Positions 11,401 through 21,651 of a stretch of DNA of 64,000 nt are shown here, piece after piece. Both the position numbers and the translations under genes were made by a program. How positions within the stretch are numbered: the stretch's first letter is position 1; each line of letters opens with the position of its first letter. The notes beneath the pieces are model-generated. The model was not told the DNA's origin. It searched no databases and saw nothing but the letters and a program-made list of their open reading frames with translations. The DNA is from Nocardioides seonyuensis (lineage in GTDB: Bacteria; Actinomycetota; Actinomycetes; Propionibacteriales; Nocardioidaceae): the NCBI RefSeq assembly GCF_004683965.1, contig NZ_CP038436.1, positions 186,001 to 250,000 on the forward strand, in the 5' to 3' direction.

Positions 11401-14356
11401 CCGTCGCGAGCCGCCGCTGGTCCCGGAGGACCCGGTCGAGGTGCTCGTCGAGGCCGGCTTCGTCGACCTCGACTTCGTGGCCGCCCAGCTGGGCAGGTCC
11501 TTCGCCACGGCGACCGACGCGGCCCGGGCCGTCATCGAGTCCGGCGACGCGTCGCCCCACCCACTGGTGGAGTTCGGCTGGCTGCCGCGCCGCAAGTCGT
11601 GGCAGCGCTCGGGGCTGCACCCGATCAGCTGGTACGCCGCCGAGCGGCGTCGACGCAACCGGTTGCCCACGCACCCGCTGGTCGACCCGCGGCTCATCTG
11701 GACCAGCCACCTCGATGCCAGGTTCCACCCCTTCGGCGTGCTGTCCTACTGGCTCGACATGGCGACCCCCGACACCCCGCTGCCGACCCAGCTGCTGTCC
11801 ACGCCGGTGACCTGGGGTGAGTTCCGTGCTGCGGCGGTCGAGGCAGCTGCTGCCTGGCGCGAGGACAGCGCGATCCGGCGGCCACGGAGGACGCCGCCGG
11901 TCGACTCCGGGACAGCCGGCGGGGTCAGCGTGGTCATGATCGCGCGCGACGCCGCCCCCCTCCTGCGGTCCACCGTCGCCACCCTGCAGGCCCAGACCTT
12001 CACCGACTGGGAGCTCATCGCAGTCGACGCCGGCTCGCTCGACGACACTGCCGCCGTGCTCGACGGGCTCGCGGCCTTCGACGAGCGCATCACCGTGCTG
12101 CGGGAGCCTCGGCAAACGCCCGGAGCCAGCCTCAACACCGCTGTGGAGCAGGCTCGTCACGACCATCTCGCCTTCCTGGCACCCGGCCGCTCCTGGCCGG
12201 TCGAGCACCTGAGCCAGGTGCTGGCGCATGCAGCCGGCACCGGCCACGCATTCGTCCAGGTGGGGACCGGACCGGTCGCTCGCACCCGCGAGGAGCTCCT
12301 CGCCGGCCGCCCCGCCGACCTGAGCACCGCCCTCGTCCGCCGCGACGCGATCAAGGCGGTCGGTGGCTTCGACGAGTCCTTGGCCGGTGCCGTCGAACGC
12401 GACCTGGCCCTGAGGCTCACCCAGCAGCACGCGATGGACCCGGTGGACCTGCCGGTCGAGCGGCGCCCCGACAGCGTCCTCAACGGCTCGGGCAACGCAC
12501 AGGTCGAGGACTGGGAGTCCTTCGTGCTCGAGCAGCACCTGGTGGACTGGGAGTCGGTGTCGGCCCGTTCCCGCGAGGCCGACCTCGTCAGCTATGTGCT
12601 CCCGCTCGGCAGCGAGCTGCGCCGTACCGTCGAGTGGCTCACCGCGGTGTCCCTGAACGACGCCGAGCGGATCGTCGTGGGCACTCGGCTTCCCCGGCAC
12701 CACCACATGCTCGCGGGCTCCCTCGCCGCGATCGTGCCAGGCGCCCGGTTCGTCCGCGTGCAGGCCGATGTCAACGTCAACGTGGCGATCAACATCGGCG
12801 CGTCGCAGGCAGGGGGATCGACGGTCGCGCTCGTGCGCCCGGAGGCGATGCCACCCCGTCAGTCCATCACGGCCCGGCTCGCCGGCGCGCTCGCCGAACC
12901 CGGGGTCGCTGTCGTGCAGCCCGTGGTGGCAGCGCCGGACGGAACGGTGCTGAGCGGCGGGGCCCGCTTCGCCCCTGGGCACGACAATCCGGGGCTGTTC
13001 CTCGCAGGGCACGTCGTCGAGGACGCCCGACGCATCGGCCAGTGCCGGGTCGGCGCGCCAGCCTCCCCGCTCATCGCCCTCCGCGCCTCCACGTTCGAGG
13101 CTCTTCACGGCCTCGACTGCCGCTTCCGGTCAGTGCTCGCCGAGACCGACCTCGGCCTGCGCGCACTGGCCGCCGGCCACGGCGAGTCCGTGCTCCTCCC
13201 GGACGCGGTGGTCAGCTCCCGCGGTGACTACGCCACCCCGGAGGAGCTCGTGGCCGCTCTCGCGTCCTTGCACGCGCGAGACCTTCCGCACCCGTCCGAC
13301 GACACCCCTGGCCTCCTGCGTCGGGCTGGCTTCGAGGTCACCGACCATCGCACCCAGCGCATCAGCGCCAGCCCGCGCAGGTCAGCGCTGCTGCCACTCC
13401 CCGTCGTACGCGCGATCGACGGCATCCACGAGTCACCACCGCGGCTGCGCTGGGCCATCGACATCGCCTCCCCCGCCGCCGCGCGGGGAGACCGTTGGGG
13501 GGACACCCACTTCGCGCGCTCCCTGGCCAGCGCGCTCGAGCAGCGAGGCCAGGACGTGGCCGTCGACCGACGGGACGCCCGGGACCGCGACACCCGGGAC
13601 CACGACGACGTGCTGCTCGTTCTGAGGGGGCTCGACCGCGTGGAGCCCAGGCCCGGGCTGCTCAACATGGAGTGGATCATCAGCCACCCCGACATGGTCA
13701 CGCCGGAGGAGGTGGTCGGCTTCGACACGGTCTACGCCGCAAGCCTGAGCTGGACCGCGCGCGCTGCGCGGGAGTGGGGCGTGCCCATCACTCCTCTGCT
13801 GCAGTGCACGGACCCGCGGTGGTTCCACCCCGACCGCGCCGAGCCCGACACCGGTCCCGAGGTCGTCTTCGTCGGCAACTCCAGGGGTGTCTACCGGTTC
13901 GCAGTCCGCAGCGCACTCGCCATCGGCGCGCCCCTGACCCTGCACGGCAACGACTGGAAGGAGTTCGTGCCGGCCGAGGTCATCGCGTCCAACGGGCTCG
14001 CCAACGAGGACGTCGGCGCCCTCTACGCCTCAGCCGGAGTGGTCCTCAACGACCACCACCTCGACATGCGCCGCGACAGCTTCGCCTCCAACCGGCTCTT
14101 CGACGCCGCCGCCTGTGGGGCACGCATCGTGAGCGACCCCATCGAGGGACTGGACGAGACGTTCTCGGGGCTGGTCCAGACCTTCCGCAACGAGGCCGAG
14201 CTGCGCGAGCTCATCTCTCGCCCCTACCCGGCCTTCCCCGATGACGCGACCCGACGGTCCATCGCGCAGCGGATCGTCGCCGAGCACACCTTCGACCGGC
14301 GGGCCGAGACGCTGATAGGCGATGCCGTGCGCCTGCTCCGCGAGCGCGGCCGCTGA
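11390..14356 (+). CDS. Large multidomain glycosyltransferase (GT2 plus GT-B-like C-terminus)
   Basis: 988 residues in several parts. Residues 1-175 are a family-specific region (HPLVEFGWLPRRKSW; DARFHPFGVLSYWLD) like those found in O-antigen-type proteins. A GT2 domain follows from about 180 (VSVVMIARDAAPLL, LQAQTFTDWELIAVDAGS). A second GT2-like half, about 400-640, has VVQPVVAAPDGTVL and a late acidic segment. From about 685 a GT-B-type domain resembling CgeB/Glyco_trans_1_2 carries MEWIISHPD, VVFVGNSRG and NRLFDAAACGARIVSD. Overlap of 11 bases with the RgpF-like gene shows a shared transcript. It probably builds cell-surface polysaccharide; sugars and linkages cannot be told. Confidence 0.8.
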   Translation: MRADRREPPLVPEDPVEVLVEAGFVDLDFVAAQLGRSFATATDAARAVIESGDASPHPLVEFGWLPRRKSWQRSGLHPISWYAAERRRRNRLPTHPLVDPRLIWTSHLDARFHPFGVLSYWLDMATPDTPLPTQLLSTPVTWGEFRAAAVEAAAAWREDSAIRRPRRTPPVDSGTAGGVSVVMIARDAAPLLRSTVATLQAQTFTDWELIAVDAGSLDDTAAVLDGLAAFDERITVLREPRQTPGASLNTAVEQARHDHLAFLAPGRSWPVEHLSQVLAHAAGTGHAFVQVGTGPVARTREELLAGRPADLSTALVRRDAIKAVGGFDESLAGAVERDLALRLTQQHAMDPVDLPVERRPDSVLNGSGNAQVEDWESFVLEQHLVDWESVSARSREADLVSYVLPLGSELRRTVEWLTAVSLNDAERIVVGTRLPRHHHMLAGSLAAIVPGARFVRVQADVNVNVAINIGASQAGGSTVALVRPEAMPPRQSITARLAGALAEPGVAVVQPVVAAPDGTVLSGGARFAPGHDNPGLFLAGHVVEDARRIGQCRVGAPASPLIALRASTFEALHGLDCRFRSVLAETDLGLRALAAGHGESVLLPDAVVSSRGDYATPEELVAALASLHARDLPHPSDDTPGLLRRAGFEVTDHRTQRISASPRRSALLPLPVVRAIDGIHESPPRLRWAIDIASPAAARGDRWGDTHFARSLASALEQRGQDVAVDRRDARDRDTRDHDDVLLVLRGLDRVEPRPGLLNMEWIISHPDMVTPEEVVGFDTVYAASLSWTARAAREWGVPITPLLQCTDPRWFHPDRAEPDTGPEVVFVGNSRGVYRFAVRSALAIGAPLTLHGNDWKEFVPAEVIASNGLANEDVGALYASAGVVLNDHHLDMRRDSFASNRLFDAAACGARIVSDPIEGLDETFSGLVQTFRNEAELRELISRPYPAFPDDATRRSIAQRIVAEHTFDRRAETLIGDAVRLLRERGR

Positions 14357-14362
14357 CGGCCC

Positions 14363-15490
14363 TCAGCCGAGCAGTGCGTCGACGAAGGCGCCGGGGTCGA
14401 AGGGGGCGAGGTCGTCTGCCCCCTCGCCCAGCCCGACCAGCTTGACCGGCACGCCCAGCTCACGCTGCACCTGCACGACGATGCCGCCCTTGGCGGACCC
14501 GTCGAGCTTGGTCAGCACGATGCCGGTCACGTCCACGATCTCGCTGAAGACACGCGCCTGGATCAGCCCGTTCTGGCCGGTCGTGGCGTCGAGGACGAGG
14601 AGGACCTCGGTGACCGGGGCCTGCTTCTCGATCACCCGCTTGACCTTGCCGAGCTCGTCCATCAGCCCGGCCTTGTTCTGCAGGCGGCCGGCAGTGTCGA
14701 CGAGCACGGTGTCGACGCCCTGTGCTGCGGCCGTCTTCACAGCCTCGAAGGCGACGCTAGCCGGGTCGGAGCCTTCGGGGCCGCGTACGACGTCGACGCC
14801 CACTCGCTCGCCCCAGGTCGCCAGCTGGTCGACGGCCGCGGCGCGGAACGTGTCGGCTGCGCCCAGCGTGACCGTGTGGTCCTGGGCCACGAGGATGCGA
14901 GCGATCTTGCCGACCGTCGTCGTCTTGCCGGCTCCGTTCACCCCGACGACCAGCACGACGCCCGGATTGCCGTCTGTGCCCGTCACCTGGAGACGGCGAT
15001 CCAGATCGGGCCCGACCAGCTTGACCAGCTCTTCGCGGAGCACCGCACGGGGGTCGGGGGCGTCGCCACCCTGGACCCTGAGACGGCTGCGAAGGTTGTC
15101 CACTAGCTCCTGGGTGGGGCCGACCCCGATGTCGGCCGTGAGGAGCGTGTCCTCGATCGACTCCCAGGTGTCCTCGTCGAGCCGGTCGCGGCTGAGGAGC
15201 GCCAGCAGCCCCCTGCCGAGGCCGCCCTGGCTCCGCGAGAGTCGTTCGCGCAGTCGGACCAGGCGAGAGGCGGTCCCCTCCGGGCGCTCGAGGGTCGGCG
15301 CGGCCGGGGACTCGAGGGTCGGCTCCGGCGCGGTGTCGACCGCGGTGTCTGTCTCCGTCGGAGGCGGCGCGATGACGTCGGTGCCCCCCGCGGGCGGCGC
15401 CGGCCTGCGCCGGCCTGCAGTGAGGAGGCCGACGAGCGTGAGCACGCCGACGACGGCGATACCGATGATCAGATAGAGCCAGTCACCCAT
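14363..15490 (-). CDS. ftsY: Signal recognition particle receptor FtsY
   Basis: A 375-residue SRP receptor GTPase. The N-terminus is a true membrane helix (DWLYLIIGIAVVGVLTLVGLL), an actinobacterial variant of the membrane anchor. A Pro/Glu/Thr-rich acidic linker comes next. The NG domain shows GVNGAGKTTTVGKIA, DTAGRLQNKAGLMDEL and TKLDGSAKGG. It binds Ffh at the membrane and delivers ribosomes to the translocon. The ATG of MGDWLYLI was chosen over an upstream TTG. It converges on the glycosyltransferase with six bases between stops. Confidence 0.96.
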   Translation of the reverse strand: MGDWLYLIIGIAVVGVLTLVGLLTAGRRRPAPPAGGTDVIAPPPTETDTAVDTAPEPTLESPAAPTLERPEGTASRLVRLRERLSRSQGGLGRGLLALLSRDRLDEDTWESIEDTLLTADIGVGPTQELVDNLRSRLRVQGGDAPDPRAVLREELVKLVGPDLDRRLQVTGTDGNPGVVLVVGVNGAGKTTTVGKIARILVAQDHTVTLGAADTFRAAAVDQLATWGERVGVDVVRGPEGSDPASVAFEAVKTAAAQGVDTVLVDTAGRLQNKAGLMDELGKVKRVIEKQAPVTEVLLVLDATTGQNGLIQARVFSEIVDVTGIVLTKLDGSAKGGIVVQVQRELGVPVKLVGLGEGADDLAPFDPGAFVDALLG

Positions 15491-15533
15491 GCCGCAATCC
15501 AATCAGACGCTCGCGCACGGCCGGACACAGCCG

Positions 15534-15710
15534 TCAGACGCGGCTCTCGGAGTCCTCCAGCGTGGGGAGCGCGTCGACGCCCTTGCGCATGGCGTCGCCG
15601 AGCTGGGGCACGACCGGAAGCTGTTCTCCCCGGTGTGGGAAGGCGACGTAGGCGGCCACGGCACCGGCGAGAGCGAGACCGAACATCATCATCAGCACGA
15701 TGGCGAGCAT
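15534..15710 (-). CDS. Small single-pass membrane protein (58 aa)
   Basis: Begins MLAIVLMMMFGLALAGAVAAYVAF, one hydrophobic helix, then a short polar tail (PHRGEQLPVVPQLGDAMRKG). A strong GGAGG five bases before the ATG marks the start, which is well inside a longer open frame. Its function is unknown. It lies directly upstream of ftsY on the same strand, so the two could share a transcript. Confidence 0.6.
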   Translation of the reverse strand: MLAIVLMMMFGLALAGAVAAYVAFPHRGEQLPVVPQLGDAMRKGVDALPTLEDSESRV

Positions 15711-15821
15711 GGGTTCCTCCCGAGTGGATGCATCCGTCCCAGAGTGGCACATCCTGCGTGGCGGCTCGCCAGCCCCCACGCCGTACGGCGACAGGCTGTG
15801 GCGTGACTCACAGCCAGCCGG

Positions 15822-16280
15822 TCAGGTCGTGCGCAGCAGCGGCTCCACCGCGGCCCGGATCTCCTCGGGCATGGGAGTCACCGGCCGGTCCCCCGGGCCG
15901 CGGGTGTTGTCGACGTAGACGTGCACGAAGCGTCCTTCGGCAGCCGCCTCGTCGTCCTCGCCCTGGAACAGGCCGATGCGGTAGATCACGGAGCTGGTGC
16001 CCACCTTGTCGACCACCAGGCCCATCTCGATCGGCTCAGGGAACCCGATCTCGCGGAAGTAGCGGCACGACGTCTCGGCCACCACCCCGATCTGCGGCAG
16101 CAGCCGCACGTTGGTCCCGGTGGCCTCGAACAGGTGGGCGTTGACCGCGGTGTCGAAGAGCTCGTAGTAGGTGGCGTTGTTGAGGTGCCCGTAGGCGTCG
16201 TCGTCACGCCATCGGGAGGTCGCCGTGCGCCATGCGACGTAGTCGGATCGGACGGGACGGGGGGCCTGACGTTCGCTCAC
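15822..16280 (-). CDS. Acyl-CoA thioesterase, 4HBT hotdog family
   Basis: 152 residues with the 4-hydroxybenzoyl-CoA thioesterase signature (WRDDDAYGHLNNATYYELFDTA), in which the conserved Asp/His/Asn region is intact. The later RFVHVYVDNTRG strand fits the hotdog fold. Members hydrolyse acyl- or aryl-CoA thioesters. The GTG at SERQAPRP was chosen; the open frame continues upstream but without family similarity. No ribosome site is visible, so a leaderless transcript is possible. Confidence 0.8.
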   Translation of the reverse strand: MSERQAPRPVRSDYVAWRTATSRWRDDDAYGHLNNATYYELFDTAVNAHLFEATGTNVRLLPQIGVVAETSCRYFREIGFPEPIEMGLVVDKVGTSSVIYRIGLFQGEDDEAAAEGRFVHVYVDNTRGPGDRPVTPMPEEIRAAVEPLLRTT

Positions 16281-16428
16281 CGCCGCATCGTGCCACGCAG
16301 GGCTGCGCGATCGGTCCAGACCACCTTGCCGTGGTCGACGTGGAGGAGAACTCTGGACGGTTGCAGCCTTGCGCGTGAACCCCCGCGCACGCAGGACGGC
16401 TTTCATCCATCAACAGGAGGATCCGTTC

Positions 16429-17295
16429 ATGTCCACCACTCGTGAGAACGGCCGCTACCGGCCGACACCGTCGATGATCGTGGCGCTTCTGGCCCTGGTC
16501 GTCGCCTGCAGCACCGGCGCCTATGCCGCCACGGTGCTCCCCAAGAACTCCGTCATCTCGAAGACCATCAAGAACGGCCAGGTCAAGAGCGTCGACATCA
16601 AGAACGGCCAGGTGAAGGCGAAGGACGTGACGAAGAACGCCGTCAAGGCCAAGCAGCTGGCCGACGACGCCGTGGACTCCGCCGCGATCGCGGACGGCCA
16701 GGTCACCGGGGCCGACATCGCCGACGGCCAGGTCGGCGCCGGCGAGCTTGCGGGCACCCTGCGCACCGACCTTGACGACGCCAGCACCCTCGGGGGACTC
16801 TCGGTGGCGCAGATCGTCGCCGCGGCTGGAGGTGAGTACTTCGAGGGGACCCAGGCAGGCGGCAGCACCGACATCGAGAAGACGACCCCCACCGACCTGG
16901 TCACCTTGGAGCTGCCCAAGGCGGGCAAGTACCTCGTCAGCGCGCGGATCCCCGTCTTCTGCACCTACGACGGCAGCGACGGAGCGACCCCGGCGGACCC
17001 CTCGCCCAACCAGCCCTACTTCTACGCCCGCGGCCAGCTGATGCTCAACGGCACGCAGGTCGCCAGCGAGCTGGCCTCCTGCGAGGCCGAGGCGGCGTTC
17101 CTGGTGGTGCTGGCCGGGATCTACCAGGGGACGACGATGGTCGACATGACCAAGCAGATCACCACGACCGGGCCGGCGACCCTGACGCTGCGAGGCCTCA
17201 GCGCGCCCAGCGTGTTCCTGGCCCCGCTCGTCGCCGGGAACCGCATCAACGCGGTCGCCAGCGACTCGATGATCCAGGCCATCACCGTCCAGTGA
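16429..17295 (+). CDS. Exported protein with NGQVK/DGQV short repeats
   Basis: A 288-residue protein with one N-terminal hydrophobic helix (PSMIVALLALVVACSTGAYA), either signal peptide or anchor. Residues about 45-105 are degenerate five-to-ten-residue repeats: NSVISKTIKNGQVKSVDIKNGQVKAKDV and then AIADGQVTGADIADGQVGAG (shown here in two stretches). These form a regular solenoid or stalk in many actinobacterial surface proteins. The C-terminal 180 residues look like a compact beta domain with two cysteines. AGGAGG before the ATG fixes the start. No enzyme motif is seen; a surface or pilus-like role is only inferred. Confidence 0.75.
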   Translation: MSTTRENGRYRPTPSMIVALLALVVACSTGAYAATVLPKNSVISKTIKNGQVKSVDIKNGQVKAKDVTKNAVKAKQLADDAVDSAAIADGQVTGADIADGQVGAGELAGTLRTDLDDASTLGGLSVAQIVAAAGGEYFEGTQAGGSTDIEKTTPTDLVTLELPKAGKYLVSARIPVFCTYDGSDGATPADPSPNQPYFYARGQLMLNGTQVASELASCEAEAAFLVVLAGIYQGTTMVDMTKQITTTGPATLTLRGLSAPSVFLAPLVAGNRINAVASDSMIQAITVQ

Positions 17296-17325
17296 CGCAC
17301 GGCCTGGCCGCGTCGCCGGGTCGGC

Positions 17326-20300
17326 TCAGGCCGGCTCGGCGTCGCGCAGGCGCTGCGAGATGACAGCGGACACCCCGTCGCCTCGCATGGTGACGCCGTA
17401 CAGCGCGTCACCGACCTCCATCGTGCGCTTCTGGTGGGTGATGACGAGGAGCTGGGAGTTCTCGCGCAGCTCCTCGTAGATCTCCAGCAGGCGACCCAGG
17501 TTGGTGTCGTCGAGGGCGGCCTCGACCTCGTCGAGGATGTAGAACGGGGAGGGGCGCGCCTTGAAGAGGGAGACGAGGAACGCCACCGCGACCAGGGAAC
17601 GCTCTCCCCCGAGAGGAGCGAGAGTCGCTTGACCTTCTTGCCCGCCGGACGGGCCTCGACCTCGATGCCCGTGTTGAGCATGTCGCCCGGCTCTGTCAGC
17701 ACGAGGCGGCCCTCACCCCCGGGGAACAGACGGGCGAAGGTTGAGTCGAAGGCCTTCGAGACGTCCTCGTAGGCCTGGGTGAAGACCTGCTCCACGCGCT
17801 GGTCGACCTCGCGGACGATGTCGAGGAGGTCCTTGCGGGTGCGCTTGAGGTCCTCGAGCTGCTCGGTGAGGAACTTGTGTCGCTCCTCCATCGCGGAGAA
17901 CTCCTCGAGCGCCAGCGGGTTGACCCTCCCCAGCATCGCCAGTGCTCGCTCGGCCGAGCGCAGTCGCTTGACCTGGTCCTCACGCACGAACGGGACCGGC
18001 TCGGGTGTCTCCTCCCCCTCGGCGACCTCTCCGAAGAACGGCACGAGCGTCTCGGGGCCGTAGTCGTTGGCGAGGCCGTCGGGGTCGAGTCCCAGCTCCT
18101 CGAGAGCGCGCTCCTCGAGCTGCTCGATGCGCATCTTCTGCTGGGTGCGGGCCATCTCGTCGCGGTGGACGGAGTTGACCAGCTCGTCGTGCTCACGCGC
18201 CAGGTCGCGCAGCGACGCGCGGACCGCCATGAGCTCCTGCTCGCGACCCTGCCGGGACTCCTCGATCGCCGCCCGCTCGTCGGCCGCCAGCATCACCGAG
18301 CGCTCGAGCCGGTGGAGCACGAACCCGACGGCCGAGGCGACTGCCTCGGCCGCACGACCCTCACGGATCAGTCGCTCACGGCGCTCGGCGGCGCGGGCAC
18401 GCGACTCGCGCTCGGCGGCGGCTGCTCGTAGGAGGGAGTCGGCGCGGCCGTGGAGGGCTCGCGCTCGCTCCTCGGCCGTGCGCAGCGCGAGGCGGGCGTC
18501 CATCTCGCCCTGGCGCGACGCCCTGGCCGCTTCGACGAGGCGCTCACGCTCGCTCACGTCGGGGTCCTCCTCGGGCGCCTCCTGAGCCGCACCGAGACGA
18601 GCCTCGAGGTCGGCCAGGCCGGCCTGGTCCTTCTCGCGGGCTTCGCGCGCCGCGGCCAGGCTGCGCTCGAGGCGGTCGGCCTCTCCACGGGCGGCACGCG
18701 CCTGCGAGCCGTGCTGGCCGAGCTCCTCGGCGACGGCGGCGAGCGTGGCGTCGGACTCGTGGAGCTTGGCCAGCGCGACGTCCACGCGCTTGAGGGCGTC
18801 GTGCCGCTGGGCCTCCAGCCGGGAGATCTCGAAGCCGAGCCGTTCGGTGGTGGCGGTCGCCTCGGCGAGCTGGCTCGTCGCCTCGTCGACGGCTGCCTGG
18901 ACCTCGATGAGGCTCGGCTGGCTGGACGATCCACCGGCTGCGTAGTGGGCCCCGATCACGTCCCCCTCGCGGGTCACTGCGGTGACGTCGGGGAGCTCAC
19001 CCACGAGGGCACGCGCCGATGAGAGGTCGTCCACCACGGCGACCTTGTGCAGGAGCCGGGTCAGCGCGCCGGACAGCTCGGCGGGAGCCTGCACGACGTC
19101 GAGGGCGTACGGCGTCCCGCTCGGCAGCCCGGGCCAGTCGCGGTCCTCCGCCGGTCCACCCCCCACGAGCAGCCCGGCGCGACCCAGGTCCTCGCCCTTG
19201 AGGTGCTCGATGGCACCGACCGCCGCGTCGGCACCGGTCACGACGACGGCGTCGGCCGCGGCGCCCAGCGCTGCCGCGACGGCTGCCTCGTAGCCGTGCT
19301 GGACGTCCAGCAGAGCAGCCACGGAGCCGAGCATGCCGCCGACCCTGTCGGTGGCGGCGAGCAGGGCGCCGGCGCCGTCCTTGCGGTTCAGGCCGATCTC
19401 GAGCGCGTCCCGTCGGGCGACGAGGCCGGCACGGTCACGATCTGCCGCCTGAGCTGCCTCCCGGGCGGTCGCGAGCTTCTCCTCGATGTCGTCGAGGAGG
19501 CCGACGGCCGCCTCGTGCTCCTCGTCCAACCCCTCCTCGCCGGCGTCCAGGCCGGCCACGCGCGTCTCCAGCGCGGTGAAATCGGCCTGCGCGCGCTCGG
19601 CACGCGCGAGGGCCTCCTCGCGCGCCTCCGAGAGTCGTCGGATCTCCTCGTCGGCGGCCTCGGCCCGGGACTTCACGGCGTTGACCTGCCCGGCCAGCCG
19701 GGCGAGCCCCTCCCGGCGGTCGGCGGCTGCCCGCTGGAGGCCCGCGATCCTGCGGTCCTCCTCTGCGGCTGCGTCCTCGGCCTCGCGGCGGGCGGCGACC
19801 GCCGACTCAAGTGTCGTGCGGTGCTCCTCGACCTGGGCGCCGATCTCCTGCTCCTGGAGGCGCACGCGCTCGGCCTCGGCCTCGAGCTCGTCGGGGTCGC
19901 GGCCGGAGTCGACACCGTCGGGCTCTGCGGCGCCGGCCGCGTTGCGGATGCGCTCGCCGGCCAGGGACTGGATCCCGCGGAGCCGCTCCTTGAGACCGGA
20001 GAGGGCGAACCAGGTCTCCTGGGCTGCTGCCAGCCGTGGCAGGTCCTCACGCAGGGCGGCCTCGAGCCGCGACTCCTTCTCGCGGGCGGTGGCGGTCTCG
20101 GCCTCCACCTGCTCGCGCCGCTTCACCAGCAGCGACTCGTCCGACATCTCCTGCTCGAGCGCACGCCGGGCGGTCACCAGGTCGTCGGCCAGGAGCCTCG
20201 CCTTCGCGTCACGCGCGTCGGCCTGGACGGTCGCGGCCTTGCGGGCCACCTCGGCCTGTCGGCCGAGCGGCTTGAGCTGGCGCCGGATCTCGCTGAGCAG

Positions 20301-20879
20301 GTCGCCGAGACGGGTGAGGTTGCCGTCGGTGGAGTCGAGCTTGCGGAGCGCCTTCTCCTTGCGCTTGCGGTGCTTGAGGACACCGGCGGCCTCCTCGATG
20401 AAGCCGCGCCGGTCCTCGGGGGTCGCGTGGAGGATGGAGTCGAGCTGGCCCTGCCCGACGATGACGTGCATCTCGCGCCCGATGCCGGAGTCGCTGAGCA
20501 GCTCCTGCACGTCGAGCAGCCGGCAGGACTGGTTGTTGATGGCGTACTCCGACCCGCCGTTGCGGAACATGGTGCGACTGATCGTCACCTCGGAGTAGTC
20601 GATCGGCAGAGCACCGTCGGTGTTGTCGATGGTCAGCTGGACCTCGGCGCGACCCAGCGGCGGACGACCGCTGGTCCCGGCGAAGATGACGTCCTCCATC
20701 TTGCCGCCACGCAGGCTCTTGGCACCCTGCTCGCCCATCACCCACGCCAGGGCGTCGACGACGTTGGACTTGCCCGAACCGTTGGGCCCGACGATGCACG
20801 TGATGCCGGGCTCGAGCTGGAGCGTCGTGGAGGACGCGAAGGACTTGAACCCCTTCAGCGTCAGGCTCTTGAGATACAA
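17326..20879 (-). pseudogene. smc: Chromosome segregation ATPase SMC, frameshifted near the 3' end
   Basis: The N-terminal head (YLKSLTLKGFKSFA; Walker A GPNGSGKSNVVDAL), two long coiled coils and the hinge (about residues 500-660) are in one frame. The C-terminal head ([10 protein letters not shown], Walker [14 protein letters not shown], then [12 protein letters not shown]) is in another. The join falls in the ABC signature: LSLLSGE is read where LSLLSGGERS is expected. The run of five C at 17606-17610 (plus strand) needs six to restore a normal protein of about 1185 residues. SMC is widely needed for chromosome partition, so a base-calling error is likely. TTG at YLKSL was taken as start; a GTG seven codons upstream is open. 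Confidence 0.85.
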
Positions 20880-21055
20880 GGCAGAGCGCTCCCTCTTCAC
20901 GCGGCTGGTCGACGGCTGGACGCGGCATCCTCTCAGACGCCGTGACGGGGAAGCCCAGCCCCGCCAGCCTAGGTCAGCCCGTGGCCGGCGTGGGGACCTC
21001 GCGGCCGGTGTCGGTGTGGGCGATGGCCGGGAGTCGGCGCCGGTGGTGTGGACGC

Positions 21056-21541
21056 TCAGGTGCGCGGGTAGAGGCGCCGGTAGACCAGGTAGAGGATGGG
21101 CCCGAGGATCACGACCGGGACAAGCCCGGTGGGCCCCTGCGCGAGGAGCCCCGTGAGGAGGGACGGCGCCATGAAGAAGCACACGATCCAGAACACCATC
21201 CGGGGGTTGACGCCGCTCGGGACCCGCGCGGCTGGCGGGGCGTAGCCGAAGGAAGCCGGCGGCATGGGTCGAGCGGGAACCGCCGGGACGGTCAGACCCC
21301 GCAACACCGCGTCGAGGTCGCCATGCGTCCGCGCGATCAGTGCCTGCGAGGTGCGCTCGTCGAGCTCGGCGGAGGTGATCCGGCCCTCGCTGAACGCGGA
21401 TGCCAACCGCCGACAGACCTGGTCGCGCTCGGTGTCGGAGGCGAGGAGCGAGTCCTGGGCGGCGTCTGCCTCGCTCTGCGATCGCAGCCAGTGGCGGTAG
21501 GCCTCGTCGCCCGCTCCGGGCGCGCCGTGCGGCATGCTCAT
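21056..21541 (-). CDS. DUF1707 membrane protein
   Basis: A 161-residue protein. Residues about 33-85 form a DUF1707 domain (LLASDTERDQVCRRLASAF, EGRITSAELDERTSQAL), a short helical domain frequent in actinobacterial membrane proteins. A Pro-rich linker and two membrane helices follow (VFWIVCFFMAPSLLTGLL; GLVPVVILGPILYLVY). Function is unknown. It stands between smc and a transporter gene on the same strand. Confidence 0.8.
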   Translation of the reverse strand: MSMPHGAPGAGDEAYRHWLRSQSEADAAQDSLLASDTERDQVCRRLASAFSEGRITSAELDERTSQALIARTHGDLDAVLRGLTVPAVPARPMPPASFGYAPPAARVPSGVNPRMVFWIVCFFMAPSLLTGLLAQGPTGLVPVVILGPILYLVYRRLYPRT

Positions 21542-21651
21542 GGGCCAAGGCTAGGCCCCTCCCGGCCCCTGCGTGGCGACTTCGCGGACTCGGTGACACG
21601 GTCGAGTGCCGGGCCGACAGCGACCGAGCACGTCCTCCAGCGCCTCCCGCC

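Noticed and set aside
20880..21599. Upstream extension of the smc frame
   Set aside because: SMC similarity starts at YLKSLTLKGFKSF; the extension runs over the DUF1707 gene in another frame.
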